From JANNVZ01 sp046153915 (GTDB taxonomy: Bacteria; Bacteroidota; Bacteroidia; Flavobacteriales_D; Sanyastnellaceae), in the NCBI GenBank assembly GCA_046153915.1, contig JBJXFC010000230.1, forward strand, positions 1 to 9,197: a DNA stretch of 9,197 nt, written 5' to 3'. Shown here piece after piece: positions 6,367 through 9,197 of the stretch (position 1 is its first letter; each line of letters begins with the position of its first letter). The translations under genes and the position numbers were made by a program. Below the pieces are notes generated by a model that was given only the letters and a program-made list of their open reading frames with translations, made no database searches and had not been told where the DNA came from.

Positions 6367-6546
6367 TTATTTATATTCCACTTTTAGCAGGTGGTTCACT
6401 GCGCGAATCATCCCCTGGATGTTCGGTGAAAGGTCCTTTTCAACAGGAACATTCAATTTTTTAATTCCCAAAGCCTGGATGGTCAATTTTTGTCTTTTTG
6501 GACGGTCAATTGCACTTTTAACTTGGGTGATTACGACTTTTGCCAT
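6367..6546 (-). CDS. rpmD: 50S ribosomal protein L30
   Basis: L30 (uL30) is a small large-subunit protein that binds 23S rRNA near the 5S region. Translation from the ATG at 6546 gives 59 residues, the normal bacterial length, ending in TAA at 6367. The sequence opens MAKVVITQVKSAIDRPKRQK, contains LTIQALGIKKLNVPVEKDLSP (21-41) and ends IRAVNHLLKVEYK. The GxxKL(N) and IRAVNHLL/KVEx features are family hallmarks. It is placed exactly where spc operons carry rpmD, 12 bases after rpsE and 88 before rplO. Not all bacteria have L30, and its presence here is unremarkable for Bacteroidota. Confidence 0.97.
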   Translation of the reverse strand: MAKVVITQVKSAIDRPKRQKLTIQALGIKKLNVPVEKDLSPNIQGMIRAVNHLLKVEYK

Positions 6547-6558
6547 GGTATTAAGCTA

Positions 6559-7071
6559 TTATCCGTTGTATACTTTTTCAATGTTGATACCACGTATTCT
6601 TGCGATATCATGAGCGCTACGAAGTTTTGTAAGGGCGTCCAAAGTAGCCTTCACCACGTTGTGTGGATTTGAGCTTCCTTTAGATTTTGCTAACACGTCG
6701 GTAACTCCGGCAGATTCAAGCACAGCGCGCATTGCACCACCGGCAATAACACCGGTACCATGAGAAGCTGGTTTGATAAACACGCGGGCACCGCCAAATT
6801 TACCATTTGATTCGTGAGGAATAGTTCCTTTCAGAACAGGGACCTGAACAAGGTTCTTTTTAGCGTCTTCAACTGCTTTGGTAACAGCTTCAGAAACTTC
6901 TTTGGATTTACCCAACCCATGTCCAACCACACCGTTCTCATTGCCCACCACAACAATGGCTGCAAATCCGAAGGTACGACCACCTTTGGTAACTTTCGTC
7001 ACCCTATTAACCGCAACCAGGCGGTCTTTCAATTCTGTTTCGCTAGAGCGAACCGGTTTAACGTCTGCCAT
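6559..7071 (-). CDS. rpsE: 30S ribosomal protein S5
   Basis: S5 (uS5) lies at the back of the 30S subunit near the mRNA entry tunnel; it affects decoding accuracy and mRNA unwinding. It has 170 residues. The dsRNA-binding-like N-terminal domain (about 13-78) contains VNRVTKVTKGGRTFGFAAIV (21-40) and NGVVGHGLGKSKEV (46-59). The C-terminal domain (about 80-155) contains ASHGTGVIAGGAMRAVLE and GSSNPHNVVKATLDAL. In E. coli the region near VKGGRR is where spectinomycin resistance changes fall. Here it reads TKGGRTF, with Thr for the second Arg, which I believe is usual in this phylum. The ATG start follows AAAGAAAGAA. Neighbours are 8 (rplR) and 12 (rpmD) bases away. Confidence 0.98.
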   Translation of the reverse strand: MADVKPVRSSETELKDRLVAVNRVTKVTKGGRTFGFAAIVVVGNENGVVGHGLGKSKEVSEAVTKAVEDAKKNLVQVPVLKGTIPHESNGKFGGARVFIKPASHGTGVIAGGAMRAVLESAGVTDVLAKSKGSSNPHNVVKATLDALTKLRSAHDIARIRGINIEKVYNG

Positions 7072-7079
7072 TTCTTTCT

Positions 7080-7433
7080 TTAAAATTTAAGGCCTGCCTC
7101 GCGGGCTGCTTCGGCCAATGATTTAACACGTCCATGATAAAGGTAACCTCCGCGGTCGAAAACCACTTCATTGATTCCGGCAGCCTGAGCGCGCTCAGCG
7201 ATGGTTTTACCCACCAACTTAGCCTGATCCAGTTTCGCAACATCTTGCGCATCTTTCATCACGATGGATGATGCAGAGGCAATCGTCACTCCGTTGAGGT
7301 CGTCAATAAGCTGGGCGTAAATCTGTTTGTTGCTGCGGAACACAGAAAGACGTGGTCTTTGGTTTGTTCCTTTCACACTAGCCCTGATTCGTGTGCGTAT
7401 CTTAGCTCTGCGAGCTTCTTTGCTAAATGCCAT
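7080..7433 (-). CDS. rplR: 50S ribosomal protein L18
   Basis: L18 (uL18) binds 5S rRNA together with L5 and links the 5S complex to the central protuberance. It has 117 residues, the usual length. A basic N-terminal arm (MAFSKEARRAKIRTRIRASV) leads into the conserved RPRLSVFRSNKQIYAQLIDD segment (27-46). The family ending is FDRGGYLYHGRVKSLAEAAREAGLKF. The stop TAA at 7080-7082 is 8 bases before the rpsE start, and rplF ends 17 bases upstream. The ATG at 7433 is the only start compatible with the family N-terminus. Confidence 0.98.
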   Translation of the reverse strand: MAFSKEARRAKIRTRIRASVKGTNQRPRLSVFRSNKQIYAQLIDDLNGVTIASASSIVMKDAQDVAKLDQAKLVGKTIAERAQAAGINEVVFDRGGYLYHGRVKSLAEAAREAGLKF

Positions 7434-7450
7434 TGTATTAATACTCTTTA

Positions 7451-8002
7451 TTATTTAGCTGCTGATTTACCAGCTTTCTTGCGTACATATTCACCTACAT
7501 AACGAACACCTTTTCCTTTATAAGGCTCTGGTGCGCGGAGGCTGCGGATCTTTGCTGCCACCTGTCCAAGCAACTGCTTGTCGTAACTTTCAAGTGTAAT
7601 TTTAGGATTCTCTCCCTTCTCGGCTCTGGCTTCCAATTTGATTTCACTTGGAAGTTCGAAAACGATTGGGTGGCTAAATCCGAGGGTGAGTTCCAATTGC
7701 TGGCCTGCGGCTTTGCAACGATAACCTACCCCGATCATTTCCATTTCGCGTTTCCAGCCGGTGCTCACACCTACCACCATATTATTGATGAGAGATCTGT
7801 ACAATCCATGCTTTGCACGAATGTCTTTGAGATCACTGCTTCTTGACAGAGTGATTTTGCCATCGGCAATTTCAACACTGATCGAAGAGTCGATTTCCTG
7901 AGAAAGTTCGCCTTTTGGGCCTTTTACTTTCACCAGCCCATTGGCCATGGATATCTCCACGCCTTTGGCTATTTCTATGGGTGCTTTACCTATTCTTGAC
8001 AT
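7451..8002 (-). CDS. rplF: 50S ribosomal protein L6
   Basis: L6 (uL6) binds 23S rRNA helix 97 near the sarcin-ricin loop and factor-binding site. It has 183 residues made of two similar domains, about 1-82 and 83-183. The opening MSRIGKAPIEIAKGVEI and the central TGWKREMEMIGVGYRCKAAGQ region are typical. The C-terminal signature PEPYKGKGVRYVGEYVRKKAGKS (158-180) is intact. The basic tail KSAAK completes it. It starts 24 bases after rpsH and ends 17 bases before rplR, so it appears part of a tightly spaced rpsH-rplF-rplR-rpsE-rpmD block. Confidence 0.98.
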   Translation of the reverse strand: MSRIGKAPIEIAKGVEISMANGLVKVKGPKGELSQEIDSSISVEIADGKITLSRSSDLKDIRAKHGLYRSLINNMVVGVSTGWKREMEMIGVGYRCKAAGQQLELTLGFSHPIVFELPSEIKLEARAEKGENPKITLESYDKQLLGQVAAKIRSLRAPEPYKGKGVRYVGEYVRKKAGKSAAK

Positions 8003-8026
8003 CGCTTTAAACGATTTTACTGATTC

Positions 8027-8422
8027 TTAATAAACGTAACACAAAACTTCACCACCGATACCCTGTGTGCGGGCTTCCTTATCGCTCATCACGCCTTTGG
8101 AGGTCGATACAACCGCGATACCCAATCCATTGAGGATACGTGGAAGATCTTCTGTGTGAGCATATTTGCGGTGTCCCGGAGAACTCACGCGTTGGATTTC
8201 CTGAATAGCCGGAGTTTTAGTCTTCGGATTGTATTTCAGGGCAATTTTAATTGTACCAGGTTTGCCATCATCAAATTTGTAGTTGAGGATGTATCCTTTC
8301 TCGTGCAGGATTCTGGTAATTTCCTTCTTCAGATTGCTTGCAGGAATTTCTACAACCTTGTGACGGGCAGTCTGCGCGTTTCTGATGCGGGTTAAATAAT
8401 CTGCTATTGGGTCAGTAAACAT
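8027..8422 (-). CDS. rpsH: 30S ribosomal protein S8
   Basis: S8 (uS8) is a primary binder of the central domain of 16S rRNA and, in E. coli, the translational repressor of the spc operon. With the ATG at 8422 it has 131 residues beginning MFTDPIADYLTRIRNAQTAR, as the family does. A GTG eight codons upstream (8444-8446) is in frame, but it adds MTQKTKQN, which has no family counterpart, and the intervening A-rich CAAAAAACAAAACAGAAC looks like a Bacteroidota leader. Conserved parts are VVEIPASNLKKEI (23-35) and the C-terminal signature GIAVVSTSKGVMSDKEARTQGIGGEVLCYVY. The 129-base spacer before it is the longest in the window. Confidence 0.97.
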   Translation of the reverse strand: MFTDPIADYLTRIRNAQTARHKVVEIPASNLKKEITRILHEKGYILNYKFDDGKPGTIKIALKYNPKTKTPAIQEIQRVSSPGHRKYAHTEDLPRILNGLGIAVVSTSKGVMSDKEARTQGIGGEVLCYVY

Positions 8423-8478
8423 GTTCTGTTTTGTTTTTTGAGTCACATTATCAGGTGCCTCATCTGTTTGTATTGGGC

Positions 8479-8510
8479 TTGCAGTAGTGTGGGGTTGCCA
8501 TTCGCTGCAA
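8479..8510 (-). other. Potential stem-loop in the rpsN-rpsH spacer
   Basis: TTGCAG (8479-8484) and CTGCAA (8505-8510) are exact inverse complements separated by 20 bases. They lie in the middle of the longest intergenic gap, between a GAGACGC-type palindrome (8524-8548) and the rpsH start. E. coli S8 represses its operon at a site near rplE, so a regulatory site near rpsH is conceivable. The stem is short, and I see no specific S8-site resemblance. Confidence 0.3.
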
Positions 8511-8523
8511 AGTTTCTAAATCT

Positions 8524-8548
8524 GAGACGTCAAGCATGACGTCTTTAC
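8524..8548. repeat. GAGACGC-type palindrome, copy 3
   Basis: AGACGTCA (8525-8532) and TGACGTCT (8537-8544) are perfect inverse complements around an AGCA centre. They are flanked by G on the left and TTTAC on the right. The right flank TTTAC and the GCAT centre are shared with copy 4, while the stem bases differ in a paired way. The element sits directly after the rpsN stop codon (8552-8554) in the transcribed direction. No T-run follows on the minus strand, so it is not an intrinsic terminator. Confidence 0.7.
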
Positions 8549-8551
8549 GGA

Positions 8552-8821
8552 TTACCAGGATGCTTTCTTCACACCTGGGATGCGGCCGTCCAATGCCAGT
8601 TCGCGGAACTGGTTGCGGCATAGGCCGAATTGACGCATGTATCCACGTGGACGACCTGTCAACTGGCAGCGATTGCGAACGCGCACTTTGCTGCTGTTGC
8701 GAGGAAGCTTTTGCAAAGCATCCCAGTCACCTGCTTTTTTCAATTCTGCACGCTTTTTAGCATATTGCTCAACGAGGGCGATTCTCTTGCGCTCACGAGC
8801 TTTCATTGATTCTTTTGCCAT
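8552..8821 (-). CDS. rpsN: 30S ribosomal protein S14, zinc-free form
   Basis: S14 (uS14) is a late-joining 30S head protein near the tRNA and mRNA path. The start at 8821 gives 89 residues, MAKESMKARERKRIALVEQY onward, which is the long C-minus form. The zinc form is about 61 residues with paired CxxC motifs; here there are only Cys52 and Cys68, and no CxxC. The C-terminal core NRCQLTGRPRGYMRQFGLCRNQFRELA (50-76) and the ending GRIPGVKKASW are canonical. The frame is open to 8842 and would add MRLPNKA, but that stretch reads through a palindromic repeat and is not family sequence. The rplE stop is 38 bases upstream and rpsH starts 129 bases downstream. Confidence 0.97.
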   Translation of the reverse strand: MAKESMKARERKRIALVEQYAKKRAELKKAGDWDALQKLPRNSSKVRVRNRCQLTGRPRGYMRQFGLCRNQFRELALDGRIPGVKKASW

Positions 8822-8833
8822 TGCTTTATTGGG

Positions 8834-8858
8834 GAGGCGCAATGCATTGCGCCTTTAC
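8834..8858. repeat. GAGACGC-type palindrome, copy 4
   Basis: AGGCGCAATG (8835-8844) and CATTGCGCCT (8845-8854) are exact inverse complements, making a perfect 20-base palindrome, followed by TTAC. It fills most of the 38-base rplE-rpsN spacer and ends one base short of the rplE stop codon region (8860-8862). It shares the GAGRCG left edge, the GCAT centre and the TTTAC right flank with the other copies. Confidence 0.7.
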
Positions 8859-8859
8859 T

Positions 8860-9197
8860 TTATTTTGTGAAGGGAAATCCGAATTCTTCGAGAAGTGCTT
8901 TGGCTTCTTCATTTGTTTTAGCAGTAGTTACAACAGTGATGTCCATTCCATTGATCTGTTTGATCTTATCCAGGTCAATCTCAGGGAAGATAATTTGTTC
9001 TTTCACACCGAAAGTGAAATTACCGTGTCCATCGAATCCGCTCGCTTTCACACCGCGGAAGTCACGGGTACGTGGAAGAGAAACAGAGATCAAACGATCC
9101 AGGAATTCGTACATGCTATCACCGCGAAGGGTAACTTTAGCACCAATAGGAACGCCCTTACGGAGTTTGAAGTTCGATATATCCTTCACTGATGCAG
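8860..9197 (-). CDS. rplE: 50S ribosomal protein L5, C-terminal part (cut by window edge)
   Basis: L5 (uL5) binds 5S rRNA and helix 84 in the central protuberance and contacts the P-site tRNA. Only the last 111 or so codons are present; the family has about 180 residues, so roughly 70-75 N-terminal residues lie beyond position 9197. The frame stays open to the edge and reads ASVKDISNFKLRKGVPIG, which aligns with the interior of L5. The GTG at 9187-9189 is therefore an internal valine and not a start. Conserved segments follow: KVTLRGDSMYEFLDRLI, LPRTRDFRGV, FGVKEQIIFPEI, and the ending ALLEEFGFPFTK. The stop is TAA. It is the first gene of this window in transcription order. Confidence 0.97.
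   Translation of the reverse strand, partial: ASVKDISNFKLRKGVPIGAKVTLRGDSMYEFLDRLISVSLPRTRDFRGVKASGFDGHGNFTFGVKEQIIFPEIDLDKIKQINGMDITVVTTAKTNEEAKALLEEFGFPFTK

Noticed and set aside
8505..8540. Possible Bacteroidota promoter (AAACTTTG with an upstream CTTG) in the rpsN-rpsH gap
   Set aside because: It departs from TAnnTTTG at the first base, lacks a clean TTTG -33 box, and the spacing is too short, so I cannot support it.
9187..9189. GTG as a start for a 109-residue L5
   Set aside because: The frame stays open to the window edge, and the preceding residues align with the interior of L5. The gene is cut by the window edge and is not short.

Overview
This window is one continuous run of housekeeping translation genes: the 3' part of the spc operon followed by the alpha operon. 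Every gene lies on the minus strand, so transcription runs from high to low coordinates. Transcription order: rplE (cut by the window edge), rpsN, rpsH, rplF, rplR, rpsE, rpmD, rplO, secY, map, infA, rpmJ, rpsM, rpsK, rpsD, rpoA, rplQ, then a clear intrinsic terminator. rpmD and rpmJ are short (59 and 38 codons) and are easily missed. No gene-free stretch exceeds 300 bases; the longest gap is 129 bases (8423-8551).

The organism is most likely a member of the Bacteroidota. The evidence is the order secY-map-infA-rpmJ without adk, the zinc-ligand-free forms of S14, S4 and L36, and start codons preceded by A/T-rich sequence with no properly spaced Shine-Dalgarno motif. The proteins look like those of the Chitinophagales/Sphingobacteriia side of the phylum, but that finer placement is a guess from memory.

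Layout: 9197-6279 holds ribosomal proteins L5, S14, S8, L6, L18, S5, L30 and L15. 5822-3474 holds SecY, methionine aminopeptidase and IF1, separated by only 4-9 bases. 3397-616 holds L36, S13, S11, S4 and RNA polymerase alpha. 615-70 is L17 with a charged C-terminal tail, and the terminator is at 18-40. Together the genes supply large- and small-subunit proteins, the membrane translocon, nascent-chain N-terminal processing, initiation, and the assembly platform of RNA polymerase.

The coding content is ordinary and I see no new defence, mobile or metabolic system. The non-coding gaps are the interesting part. Four related short palindromes (GAGACGC...GCAT...GCGTCTTTAC-like) sit in three spacers. 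Their arms differ between copies but stay paired within each copy. There is also a bulged GAAA-capped hairpin between rpoA and rplQ, an iterated AGAC/GTCT inverted repeat between infA and rpmJ, and an unusually GC-rich structured leader upstream of rpsK.
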